Source of the DNA: Gymnorhina tibicen | Lineage: Eukaryota; Chordata; Aves; Passeriformes; Artamidae | Length of the DNA stretch: 64,000 nt | Direction of reading: 5' to 3' | Assembly (NCBI GenBank): GCA_013399875.1 | Contig: VXAZ01001670.1 | Span: forward strand, 2,234,808-2,298,807 | Part shown: positions 27,601 through 38,064 of the stretch, piece by piece | Layout of the letters: each line of letters starts with the position of its first letter | Position numbering within the stretch: position 1 is the stretch's first letter | Notes under the pieces: model-generated | What the model was told of the DNA's origin: nothing | Database searches by the model: none | What the model saw: only the letters and a program-made list of their open reading frames with translations | Translations under genes and position numbers: made by a program

Positions 27601-29989
27601 TGGTAGTGTTACAGCAGCACTTGGGCAGCAAAGGCTAGCAGCATATTTGGATATATGAGTGTATGAAGCCTGAATAGCAATATAAGAACACCTTATAAGA
27701 AGTACCATAAGTGACTCTTAAAGTTACACTGTAATTCTGAAGAATACTTCAAGTGTAGACACTAGAACTGAATGCATATGGATGTGGAATACTGGGGATT
27801 TTCATGCAAGAGCACAATTAAAGGTTAAATGACAAGTTTTACAAGTATGAAGCTTATGAAAAATGACTTATATGGGTTAGTGGATTACATAGGACTTGTT
27901 GGCTAGGAATATGTATACATGTCAAAAAAGTCTCATTGTAAAGAAAGAACAAGACTTTTCAACCCTGCTGGGAAAAAAGCACTGTAAGAAACAATGTCAG
28001 GATGTTGATTTTAGGAAAAAAAGATATTCCAAGAGAAGATGCAATTTACTTATAAAGAGGGTAATTAATAAGAAAACCGATTACAAACAAAGATATGCTA
28101 ATCCTTACCCAATGTTTTCAAACATCAGGACATGTCCTTGTAAAAATATATTTAAATCCAGTTACAGGATAAATACTATAGCCAAAGGTTCAAAAAAGTT
28201 TTCTCCAGCCTTGAAGAAAGTTTGTACATCTTTTTGAGATAGGACACTGGGCTAAGAGAACAGTAAAAAAAGTATCACTATATTACTGCTTCATTGTTAC
28301 AGTACCCCCCAGGTATCCAAACCCGGTCACTGTGAGAGACAGACTACCAAGACAGGTGGACCTTTGGTCTGACACAGTATGATTCCTGCTGTTCATCACA
28401 TTCCCTTCAGAGGTTACAAGGACAAGAAGGCAGCTTTGCAAAATCCTGATCATCCTCATAATACTGGCATCTCTGCTTTAGGACATTGAATACTCTAGGT
28501 CGTAACACGCAGGGCTCAGCAATATTTTTCCTGATTATTTCCTGCAAGTATATATATTTTGCCTCTTCCTCTAACAGGCTGTACCAGTCCATTTTCCAGT
28601 TTTATCAATGTTTTAAGTTTGTACAAGAATTCTCTTTACCTAGTAAGCCAGTGAGCACATCTTTTCACTTATGGACTCACACTGACAGCCACGTTTGCAG
28701 TTGGGAGGGCATTCTGGCCACACTGAATCTGAGACGGATGTTGAGAGTTCCTTGTGTCTCCACAACATAACTCTGTATTATATGTCATGTGACTGAGGGC
28801 CAGCCACGCGGGTCTCCAGGCACTGGTGCCAGTTTAGTCTCCCTGCACTTGCCTGTGGCACTATTCACTTTCTTAAAAAAGACATGCTTTGATATAATGA
28901 AGACATTATGTCCTCTGTGCTGAGTTCAAGCCTTGTACTGGGTAAAAGTTAATGGCCTAAGATAATCTTGTTTTACCTTCCATACAGCAAGTGTCCCCTT
29001 ATGCTTTATGCCTTAAGAAGCATTACTGTAAAGTATTTTTCCTGTATTTGATGGTACAAAAGGAGGATGTCTCAATGACAAAACACAAACTGGAACAGAA
29101 TACAGGAAACAAAGACACAGAAATGAAGTATCACAATGAGAACAGAAGTTCATCATCCTTTCACAGTATCCTAACAGACTACTAAAATACATTTTCTGAA
29201 CAAATGTAGCATCCTTCACTTTTGCTTTACTTGAAAGTTCTCTGGTTACAAACTGTTCCTCAAGACAACACAGCAAAGTTCTTATCCACTTGACATAATT
29301 TCTTTTCAAAGTCTAGGAACACATACTGTTTTTTGTAGCATCTTCCTTCTTCAGTACAGAAAGGGTTACAGTAAAAGAGGCACTCCATCATGCTTGTTGT
29401 TGCCCTTCCTACGATTTCCCTTCTCATCCTCTGCCCACTAAGCAGGTCCTTGCAACATCCACAAAATAACAGCAGGAGCACCTACATTTGAAGGACAGCA
29501 CTAACCTACTCAATGTCATTATTCAAGAATGATGCTGGCAAGACACACCTCTGCATACCACAATCATGAAGCTAATCTATCATTCAGTAGCACTAGTCCC
29601 AGCCTCTAACAAGTTTCTCTCAAGCTCCTGTTTTGTTGCTTTCTTCAATCGTTACTGTACCTTAAAATCATAAATCCATCAGGACAGAAACTACTTTCTT
29701 TCAATTCAGTCTTCTCCAGTACCTATCAAACTGGGCATTAAGCCTGACTAGAGTTCACTGGAACTACTGGAAATGTGCAAAGAACAACTAGAAAACGTGC
29801 TTCTCTCAGGTCTTGTTTTCTCTTTCACTGAATGTCCATCTTCTCCCTACACACAAAAGTATGTCATTTTAAGACTGGTCTCTGTCATCTATGAAAAACT
29901 GTTGCATGAGGTGCCCAGAAACAAGAAGGGGTATATATACATCACCTTTCTAAAAAGCCAGCAAGGAGTATCGGTGGAGTGACAAGCTA

Positions 29990-30522
29990 GTCAGCCCTAC
30001 CTCAGTCCCTTGTAGCTTTGGAAGCCATTTCTAGGCACCCAAAGGACAAAGAGGTGACTAGGAACAGACAGGTTAAATGACGGAAAATCAAGTCTATGAA
30101 CTTGTCTTCTATGATGGAACAATAGGCTCTGAGGATACATAGAGGGCAGCAAATGATGTCTACATTGACTTCAGTAAACCTCTCGATGCAGTCTCTCAGA
30201 GCACCCTTATAGCCAGATAGGGGAAGTATGGACTGGACGGCATCCAATAAGACCAGAGAGAAGCTGGCCAGGTTAAACAGTCAATGGTTTGAAATCTGCA
30301 TGATGGCCAGTTATGAAAAGCATGCCTCAGAAGACAATACTGGGATTGATAGTGTTCAGAGATCATTAGTGACCCAGTGGAAAAAGACAGAACATACTCT
30401 CAACAAGATCAGAAATAATGTCAAGGAAGGCAGCCACTGACATGCTGCAGGGTGGGGGTACCACTAAGAGGGACTTGGACAGATTGGAGGAATGAAAAGA
30501 CAGAAACATCATGAATTTAATG
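29990..30522 (+). mobile_element. CR1 LINE fragment, old, plus strand
   Basis: RT-region remnants are readable with frameshifts: a RHPKDKEVTRNRQ-like piece, then VDIDFSKPLDAVSQS corresponding to the CR1 box VYLDFSKAFDTVSHS, then the GRDLDRLEE-like piece near 30467. Neither the 5' nor the 3' end of a complete element is present. Confidence 0.8.
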
Positions 30523-30925
30523 ATTAAAATAGAATAGTTCAATTGGAAGTGACCTAAAATGAGTAACTAGTGCAACTGACTGACCATTCAGGACAGAAGT
30601 AAAGGCATTGTCCAAACATCTCTTAAACCCCAACAGGCTTGGGGCATCAACCATCTCTCTAGGAAGCCTGCTCCAGTGTTTGGCCACCCTCTCTGTACAG
30701 AAGTGTTTCCTAATGTCAAGTCTGAATCTCCCTTGGCACAGCTTTGAACCATTCCCATGTGAATCTGTGACCAGATACCAGGGAGAAGAGACCAGCATCT
30801 CTCTCTCCACCTACCCCCCTCAGGAAGCTGTAGAGAGCAGTCTCCTTTTCTCCAAAACAGACAAACCCAAATTCCTTCACCACTTCCCACAGGACATGCC
30901 TTCCAGCTCTTTCACCAACTTGCTG
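30523..30925 (-). mobile_element. CR1 LINE 3' fragment, minus strand
   Basis: On the minus strand this reads as the CR1 3' region: LEKRRLLSTAS-like sequence, then [28 protein letters not shown] and the 3' end with a caattgaactattcta terminus at 30523-30545. It directly abuts the older plus-strand CR1 on its left and faces a plus-strand CR1 on its right. Confidence 0.88.
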
Positions 30926-30960
30926 TTTATTATTTGCTCTGTTTTAAAAATACATCATGA

Positions 30961-33265
30961 GCTAGTCAAGGGAAGGGATTGTCCTACTCCGCTCTGCACT
31001 GGTGCAATCTCACCTCGAGTTGGGTGTGCAGTTTTGAGTGTCACAATATAAGAAGGATATAAAGCTATTAGAGAGCATCCAAAGGAGGACTAAGAAGATG
31101 GTGGAAGGGCTGGAGGGGAAGCTGTATAAGGAGCGGCTGAGGTCACTTGGTCTGTTCCACCTGAGGGGAGATCTCATCACAGTCTACAGCTTCCTCACAG
31201 GGGAAGAGGAGGGGCAGGCACTGATCTCTGGTGACCAGTGACAGGACCCGAGAGAATGGCTTGAAGTTGTGTCAGGGGGGGTTTAGGTTGGATATTAGGA
31301 AAAGGTTCTTCACCTAGAGGGCGGTTGGGCACTAGAACAAGCTCCTCAGGGAAGTGGTCACAGCACCAAGCCAGACACAGTTCAAGAAGGGTTTGGACAA
31401 TGCTCTCCCGGACATGGTGTGATTCTTGGGGCTGTCCTGTGCATAGTCAGGAGTTCATAGAATCATCAAAGTTGGACAAAACTTTTAGGATCATCCAGTC
31501 CAGCCAGCAACCAGCTTTACCACTGTAACCCCTAGATCACTAAACTGCATCACTCAGTGCCGGGTCCAGATGCCTCTTAAACACCTCTAGGGATGATGAC
31601 TCCACCACCTCCCTGAGTAATCTATTCCAATGCCTGGCAACCCTAATAGTCAAAAAAAAATTTTCTAATATCTAATCTAAATCTCCCTTGCCTCAGCTTA
31701 ACAACATTTCCTCTGGTCCTCTCACTGTAGGCATAGCAGAAGAGACTGGTCTCCACCCCACTACAGTATCCTTTAAGGTAGCTGTAGAAAGAGATGAGGT
31801 CACCCCTGAGCACTGAGGGTGCACTCATTCCCATGTCCCTGTCAACAATAAAGATATTAAACAAGACTGGCCCCAAAATTGAGCCCTGGGGAACCCCACT
31901 AATGACTGGCCACCAACCGGATTTAGCTCCACTTACAATTCTCTGGGCCTGGGCATCCAGCCATTTTTCTACCCATTGAAGAGTCCATCTATCCAAGCTG
32001 TGAGCAGCCAGTTTTTCTAGGAAGATGCTGTGGGAGGTGGTGTCAGACACTTTACTGAAGTCTAGATAGACTGCATCCACAGCCTTTCCCCCATCTACTA
32101 AGTGTGTCACTTTGTCATAGAGAGATATCAGGCTGGTCAAGCAGGACCTTCTTTTCATAAATTCACATTGGCTGGACTTGATCCCCTGGCTGTCCTGCAT
32201 GTCCCATGTAAAGGCATCACTGAGGATGATCTCTTCCATAACCTTGTCTGGAACCAAGGTTAGGCTGACAGGCCTATAGTTCCCCAGATCATCCTTCCGA
32301 CCCTTCTTGCAGAAGAGCGTTCCATTTGCTAATTTCCAGTCAGCTGGAACTTCTCCAGTTAACCAGGACTTCTGGTAGGTGATTGACAGTGGATTGGGAA
32401 GTTCTTTCACTAATTCCCTCAATACTCTGGGGTGGATCCCTTCAGGGCCCATAGACTTGTGAATGTCTAATTGGCATGGCAGGACACTGACCATCTCCTC
32501 CTGGATTACAGGAGCTTCACTCAGCTCCCCATCCCTAACTTCCACCTAACTTCAGGATATCCTGAGGACAACTTGTCTTCATATTGAAGCTTGAGGCAAA
32601 GTAGGCATTAAGTACCTCTGCCGTTTCCTCATCCCCTGTCACTACACTACCATCTGCATTCAACAAATGATGGAGACACTCCTTGATCCTTCTTTTGCTG
32701 CCAATGTATTTATAGAAACTTTTTTATTGTCTTTAATGTAGCCATCAAACCAAGTTCTAGTTGAGCTTTGGCCCTTCTAATCTTCTCCTTACACGACCTC
32801 GCGACATTGTTATAATCCTCCCTAGTCATCTGACCCTCCTTCCAGAGACAATACATTCTCTTCTTTTCCCCAAAGTCCCAGCCCAAGTTCACTGTTTAGC
32901 CAGGCTGGGCTTTTTTCCCCAACAACTTGTCTTTCCAAACATGAGGACAGCCTGTTTCTGAATATATTTTAAAATTCCTTTTTAAAGCACATCCAGTCTT
33001 TCTGGATTCTTTTGCCCTTCAGGACTGACTCCCAGGGGACTCTGTCAATCAATCTCCTGAACAAGCCAAAGTCTGCCCACTGGAAGTCCACGGTGGAAGT
33101 TCTGCTGGTGCCCTTTCCTACTTCACCCAGCATTGAAAACCCTAACATTTCATAGTCACTATGCCCAAGACAGCTGCCAACCACCACATCACCCACTAGT
33201 CCTTCTTTGTTGGACTTGATGATCCCTATGGGTCCCTTCCAACTCAGGATATTCTATGATTCCAG
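30961..33265 (+). mobile_element. CR1 LINE 3' fragment split by a nested CR1
   Basis: The left part, 30961-31455, runs through the typical CR1 3' body (ggttggatattaggaaaagg) to gctgtcctgtgcatagtcagg. The right part, 33210-33265, resumes with ttggacttgatgatccctat and finishes at the CR1 terminus attctatgattcc. Joining the two reproduces the uninterrupted order seen at 5757-5858 in another CR1. The intervening 31456-33209 is a minus-strand CR1, so this copy is the older, interrupted host. Confidence 0.9.
31456..33209 (-). mobile_element. Nested CR1 LINE, minus strand, youngest copy, internally deleted
   Basis: A 1754-bp CR1 inserted into the plus-strand CR1. It starts in the endonuclease end (KEGLVGDVVVGSCLGHSDYE) and passes through the linker WKEGQMTREDYNNVARSCKE. 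The RT part then stays open for 300 codons at 31643-32545, with [40 protein letters not shown] and [18 protein letters not shown]. After that the frame jumps directly to the C-terminal [14 protein letters not shown] block, so the FADD active-site box and following residues are missing. It ends at the 3' terminus tttgatgattctatg. RT-mediated retrotransposition is therefore impossible for this copy. Confidence 0.93.
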
Positions 33266-33379
33266 GATTTAAAGGACTTTAAATGCCTTTCAGTAGCACC
33301 CAGTTGTGGATACAACTGCTAGAAAGGTTTTCCAGCTTCTTGAAATATTCTGTGTGAATCTTTCCTTTCTCACGCAAGC

Positions 33380-33634
33380 TGTGAAAACATAAGATGGTTT
33401 TTGTGTAACTATCAGAACACCTGGTGTTTGTCTAAGTTCTGTTTATGATACACTGGTGAAATGTTATTGAAATGGGTGTTATAAGACCTTAGCCAATCAC
33501 CCTAGGGGGTGGGTGATCACTGACCAATCTCCTTATGTGATTACACATATAAGTGGGCAATTATTTAATTAAATACTTCACTTTCTTGCTGGATATGAGT
33601 GGCTTCATTTCTTCGTCCCTGGTATACAACCACA
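33380..33634 (+). mobile_element. Probable solo LTR of an endogenous retrovirus
   Basis: The block between two CR1 fragments has promoter-like order: CCAAT boxes at 33493-33497 and 33523-33527, a catataag TATA-like element at 33546-33552, and ATTAAA at 33568-33573, followed by a T/C-rich segment ending in tacaacca. Candidate termini are TG at 33380 (alternatively 33462) and CA near 33632-33634. I could not find a convincing target-site duplication, and no internal retroviral genes are present. The 5' boundary is uncertain. Alternatively it is a unique-sequence promoter-like region. Confidence 0.5.
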
Positions 33635-33636
33635 CC

Positions 33637-34770
33637 CAGTATGATCTTCTCTATAATTTTTCCAGGTACTGGGGATAGACCAGCAGGTCTGTAGTTTCTT
33701 GGGTCTTGCTTCATGCCCTTCTTGTAAACTGGAATAATGCTGAGTAGCTTCTAGTCAGCATGGACCTTCCCAGACTCCCAAAACCTCGCAGGTGATTGAG
33801 AGAGGTCATGCTACAACAACCACTAGCTCCTTCCATACTCTAGGATGAATCCCACCTGGCCTTGTAGACTTACAAACATTCAACTGATCCCTTACAATCT
33901 CCATGCACACAAATAGAAAGCCACTATTCCCACAGTAATGGTCCTCCAAATTAGAAGACAGGGCAGCCCAAGGTCTGTCAGTATCATAAGAGACCAAGGC
34001 AAAAAAAAGCACAGGAAAAAGTGGAATGCCTCCACTTTTTCTTCAGCCCAATTTGTTAGGTGATCATCTACAACAAATATCAGTCCAATGTTTTCCCCAG
34101 ACCTCCTCTTGCTAATAATGTACAAAAAGCCTTGCTTGTCTGACACAACACTGGCCAGTTTCAACTCTAATTTAAAGTTTTGGTCTTTCATATCTTCTCC
34201 CTGCATATGTAAAATACAGGTCTGTAGTTTTTCTGTGAAGCTTGACCTTGCTTCCAGAGATCATACAATTTCTTTTTCTTCCTGACTTTCAAGAGGAGTT
34301 CCCTGTTCAGTTAAGCTGGTCTTCTGCATGGCTTATTTGACTTTCAACACAGAGAGATCACCTGCTCTTACGCTTTTAAAAGGTGATTCCTAAAAACTGA
34401 CCAGCACTCATGGAACAGCACACTAGTAAGTAGCTCACTGAGCTGCCTAAAGTTAGCTGTGTTGAAATCCAGGGTTGCAACTTTGCTGACCATTTTTCTC
34501 ATTACATCAAAAATTTTTAAATTACCCATTTCATGATCCTGTGGCAAAGGTAGCCACCTATCATCATATCTCTCACAAGTCCTTCTTTATTAATAAATAA
34601 CAGGCTTAGAAGGGCATCTTTCCTAGTTGGCTCACTGAGTACTTGTGACTACAAATTATCTTCAACATACTTCAGGAATATCCCAGACTTGCCTGTCACA
34701 GCAGTATGGTATTCCCAGGTCATGTCTGGGAAGTTGAAGTCTCCCATAAGGACAAGGAGAAAGACAAATG
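33637..34770 (-). mobile_element. CR1 LINE fragment, endonuclease to RT start, minus strand
   Basis: On the minus strand the order is the endonuclease block LVLMGDFNFPDMTWEYH (34690-34760), a NKEGLVRDMMIGGY-like piece, degraded linker, the KLASVVSDKQGFLYIISKRR piece at about 34100-34170, and the N-terminal RT with GGIHPRVWKEL, ending at a GKIIEKIILG-like sequence. Frameshifts and stops are frequent. The element stops abruptly at the LTR-like block, so the RT core and 3' end are absent. Confidence 0.88.
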
Positions 34771-34785
34771 GAGACAAGACAAAAC

Positions 34786-34850
34786 CGAAAAAACACTGGG
34801 GAGTCCTGGTGGACAAAAAGTGGAATATGAGTGAGCTGTGTATCTTTGAA
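34786..34850 (+). mobile_element. Small CR1 scrap, plus strand
   Basis: The stretch ctggggagtcctggtggac followed by aaaaagtggaatatgagtga matches the CR1 segment encoding LGVLVDNKLTMSQQC-type residues. It is only about 65 bp and lies tail-to-head against the preceding minus-strand CR1. Confidence 0.55.
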
Positions 34851-37800
34851 GCAATAATCACATTCTGGACCACCTTCACAGAAGCACAGTTACCAAATCA
34901 AGGCATGTTATTACTACTTTCTACTCAAGTAATCCACATGGGAAGCAGTATCCTCCACAGCGAGTACTGTGTGAGCAGTGAGTTCTAAGAAATCTGCCTT
35001 AGAGAAAAACAGACAAAACAATGGACTCATTTTATTCATCTAAGAATGCTGTTGGTATTAAAATCTGTTATCAAATTACTGAAGTCTGAAGATATACTTT
35101 GATAAATAACGTGGAGTAACAAGATACATGATTCATTTAGCTTGCCTACCACTCAGGAGAATCAAATTTGGTTGAGAATCTGACTTGTAAATGGAGTCTA
35201 ACCTAGAAATAGGGAAGACAGGGAAGCTGCAATAATCGGAATCTCCTGGAACTTCCATAAAGTTGGCAGGAAGTATGGCTTGTCAAGACAAGACCTGCCA
35301 CAGTTACTCTTCAGTACTGCCACTGGTACAATCAGCCTTTAAAGACATGAAATACCTCCTAGGAGCTTACAGCCTAAGTAAGGGCTTAACCAGATAACAG
35401 TGCTACTGACCTCAATAGGGAAAATCTGATAAATTATCTTTCCCTGCCCCCAGAGAAAAATCAAAGGAAGCATTGCAACCCACCCCTCCACCACCACAAT
35501 GAGATGGAAGGTTCTTGATTCCCTAGCATCTTTCTTGAAAAAGTTTTTAAAGCATCCTGACATCACAGAAGAGAAAAAACTACTTTGAACAATACTCAGA
35601 ATGTAGCAAGATATATCACAATTGGTTTTAAAAAGGGGACTACAATGGCTAAAATACAAAATTTTAGCTAAATGAATAGTAATCTGAGTAAGTCTGTTGA
35701 ATAGACTCAAACCAAGAGAGGTTGTGCAGGATACTTCATGAGATCAAAACCACTCAATTTCACAAATGCTCTTTTAGGGAACTACTCCCTATCATTCGAG
35801 CAGCATGCAGTTTAGATTACAAGGCTTCAAATCCTAAAATTTATCTGCAAGTTGTCAGGAGAACATGACCACCTTTCCCATTCACTGTATTCATGATAGT
35901 CAAGCTACTACTCTTCAGGTTTACGTTCTCTTCACATGTTTTAGATTACAGGCCCTCCAGTGCTGAAACTTCCTGTGATACCCCTTAGGCACCATTGCTC
36001 AAAATAGCTACAAATAAGACAAAGCCATGACAACTTTAAAAGAGGAACACTTCCCCCTTCACAAACTGTTACAGCTTGTCCTGTAATCCAAAAATCCAAA
36101 TGGACCTCTGTATTCCTCCATTAAGGTAAAAAGGCTTTCCCTTTTCTAATTAGTTCTAAAATGTACCACCCAAATAAAAAAAAAAAAAGAAAAAAGAAAA
36201 AAAAAGGGTTTTGAGAAGGATTTATAGTGACAGATCTGACAGTTTGCTTGGGCTGCGAAACATAAATCCAATTTGGATGTCTCCCCAAGAATAAGTAGGT
36301 ATTAGGGGATCAGACACAGTGTGCCTGTAGTATAACTAACTACATTTGTCAATCATGATTTAGTAAGTCACCTAATTTCTGTTTTGTGTATATTATGACC
36401 ATTACACATTTTAATACAGAATTATTATAAATCACTGCTTCATATTCTCCCAATCAAATCTGTCCCTCAGCCATTTGATTCACAAGAGAGCAGAACACTG
36501 CAAAACTACTAAAATCATGCAAATTTTGCTATCTCCTTAAGATTGCTAGATGCACCTCCACAATCAAAATAAATTTTACAAGTTTAAACAGTCCTGTCTG
36601 AAAGCTCCACACAATGAGGAAAGCAGAAAGTTCTATTCATACAAATAGATGTTATTTTTAAAGGACTTAAGAAGCTGTGAGGCCACCTGTTCCTTGGCAC
36701 ATGCTATACAGGTACATACTCTGAAAACATAGTCCAAGATAAGCTCCAGATTAATTAGAGGAAAGAAATCCCTGTCCATATACTCTGCAACACAGAAGGT
36801 AACAGCAGACCAAGTGGAAGTTCTATGAAGAGAATCTCTTTAGTGTACACTGCAGTGAATTGTGCAATCATCCGCAGGTGGAGACACCTCCAGTAGACAT
36901 AGCAGACATACTTTTGAAAGGAGGGAAAGCATGATACAGGAGTCTGATCTATACCCATAATGCTCTGAACTCAGGTGACACTTTAAATGGCTTTTTTGTT
37001 CAATGGCATGTTAACTTCAACAGCAAGCATCCCTTAGAAGCACTGACAGACATTTTTTTAATTTATACACTGAGATATGGAAGTTTTGTATAATCTTCTA
37101 CCATACTCCAACAATATTCAAGGGTCCAGGTTTCTATCCAGGACACTGGCTTGCACATTTACATCCAAGTAGTTCTCCCAAATCCTTATCCAGTAGGAGG
37201 TTTAAGAATGAACATGCAATACACAATAAAGACTGAAGACATTCAGAACAAGGGAGAGGGAAAATGTCTAATGGACAATGCTGCCAGTGAGCTAATGGCA
37301 ATTTCTACATAGACAAGCACCATATTTGCTTTGCCAGAAGCAACATGATTCGAGTCCATTAGCACATGGCCTGAAAACAATCCCCTAATACAGGATTCAG
37401 GTTCCACGTTTCAATGTGTTAGTATTCCCTCCTCATTCCCCAGCCAACAAATCCTTCTGGTCTGGAAGAAAGCAGGGGGAGACTTCTGCCTCCCTGAATG
37501 GCAGTGGGACTTTCACCCCAAAAATGCCAAATACACAAACAAGCAACATGTCCAGGGGTTGAATAAAAATCTGAAAACCCAAAAGAACCTGTACATGACC
37601 CATTACATATGAGCTGGCACCAGGGAAAGAGATGAATTTGTAATAAATACAGCAATAGCAAGAAAATTTCTAAAAGCCACTGCAGTCCCAACACTGATTA
37701 CCTTTTCTTAAACATAGATTCACAAACATGACTTAGGCATGTGGGGCACACAGACCAGCCTGGATGGTGGCACGCAGCACGCACCAATACTGAAGATACC

Positions 37801-37891
37801 ACTACTGCCAAACATGATGTTTGGTGCAGACAAATACCAGAATCAAACACTTCCAAAATCAAGCAAGCTTTTACAGTTGCAGTGCTTCCTT
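34851..37891 (-). other. GPATCH2L 3' UTR and downstream flank (end not determined)
   Basis: Sequence directly after the stop should be 3' UTR of the terminal exon. No recognisable gene or further repeat is seen down to the CR1 cluster. On the minus strand the first plausible poly(A) signal is ATTAAA at 37057-37062, about 830 nt past the stop, followed by moderately GT-containing sequence. No AATAAA in a good context was found nearer the stop. The extent is therefore an estimate only. Confidence 0.4.
36173..36205. repeat. A-rich low-complexity tract
   Basis: Near-continuous A run with sparse G interruptions. No retroposon body is recognised upstream. Confidence 0.85.
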
Positions 37892-38064
37892 TTAGCTGTA
37901 TCCAGGGCTCTTCTCTGGTGGCATTTTAAAAAAGTTACTGGAGGCAGCAATAGTAGATTTCTCAGCTGCTGGTGTTTTCCCAGTCCACTCAGAGTTCTGG
38001 GATCTCAAGGATGGTGTTGTTGGTAGCTCTGATTCTGCTGCATCCATGTGGACAGATAAAGTTG
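37892..38064 (-). CDS. GPATCH2L: GPATCH2L terminal coding exon H with stop codon
   Basis: The coding part of the last exon is 173 nt. It follows the acceptor ttttctattccag, completes an Ala codon, and reads TLSVHMDAAESELPTTPSLR, SQNSEWTGKTPAAEKSTI, then AASSNFFKMPPEKSPGYS and TAA. The ending FFKMPPEKSPGYS matches the human C-terminus (FFKMPQEKSPGYS), so the stop is the natural one. The middle is Ser/Thr/Pro-rich, low in predicted structure and less conserved. The exon should continue below 37892 as 3' UTR. Confidence 0.95.

Larger units (their letters stand above)
8391..29984. other. 21.6-kb non-coding stretch without genes
   Basis: No coding exon could be supported here. Apart from low-complexity tracts (9437-9480, 13914-13939, 24621-24652), a tRNA-like SINE candidate (11490-11575) and two candidate conserved blocks (18880-19290, 21095-21290), the sequence shows nothing I recognise. 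Absence of recent CR1 over 20 kb is compatible with a regulatory interval, which is inference. Confidence 0.5.

Noticed and set aside
1..37000. Search for ESRRB coding exons
   Set aside because: No sequence resembling the nuclear receptor DNA-binding or ligand-binding exons was seen on either strand; the neighbour is inferred from mammalian order only.
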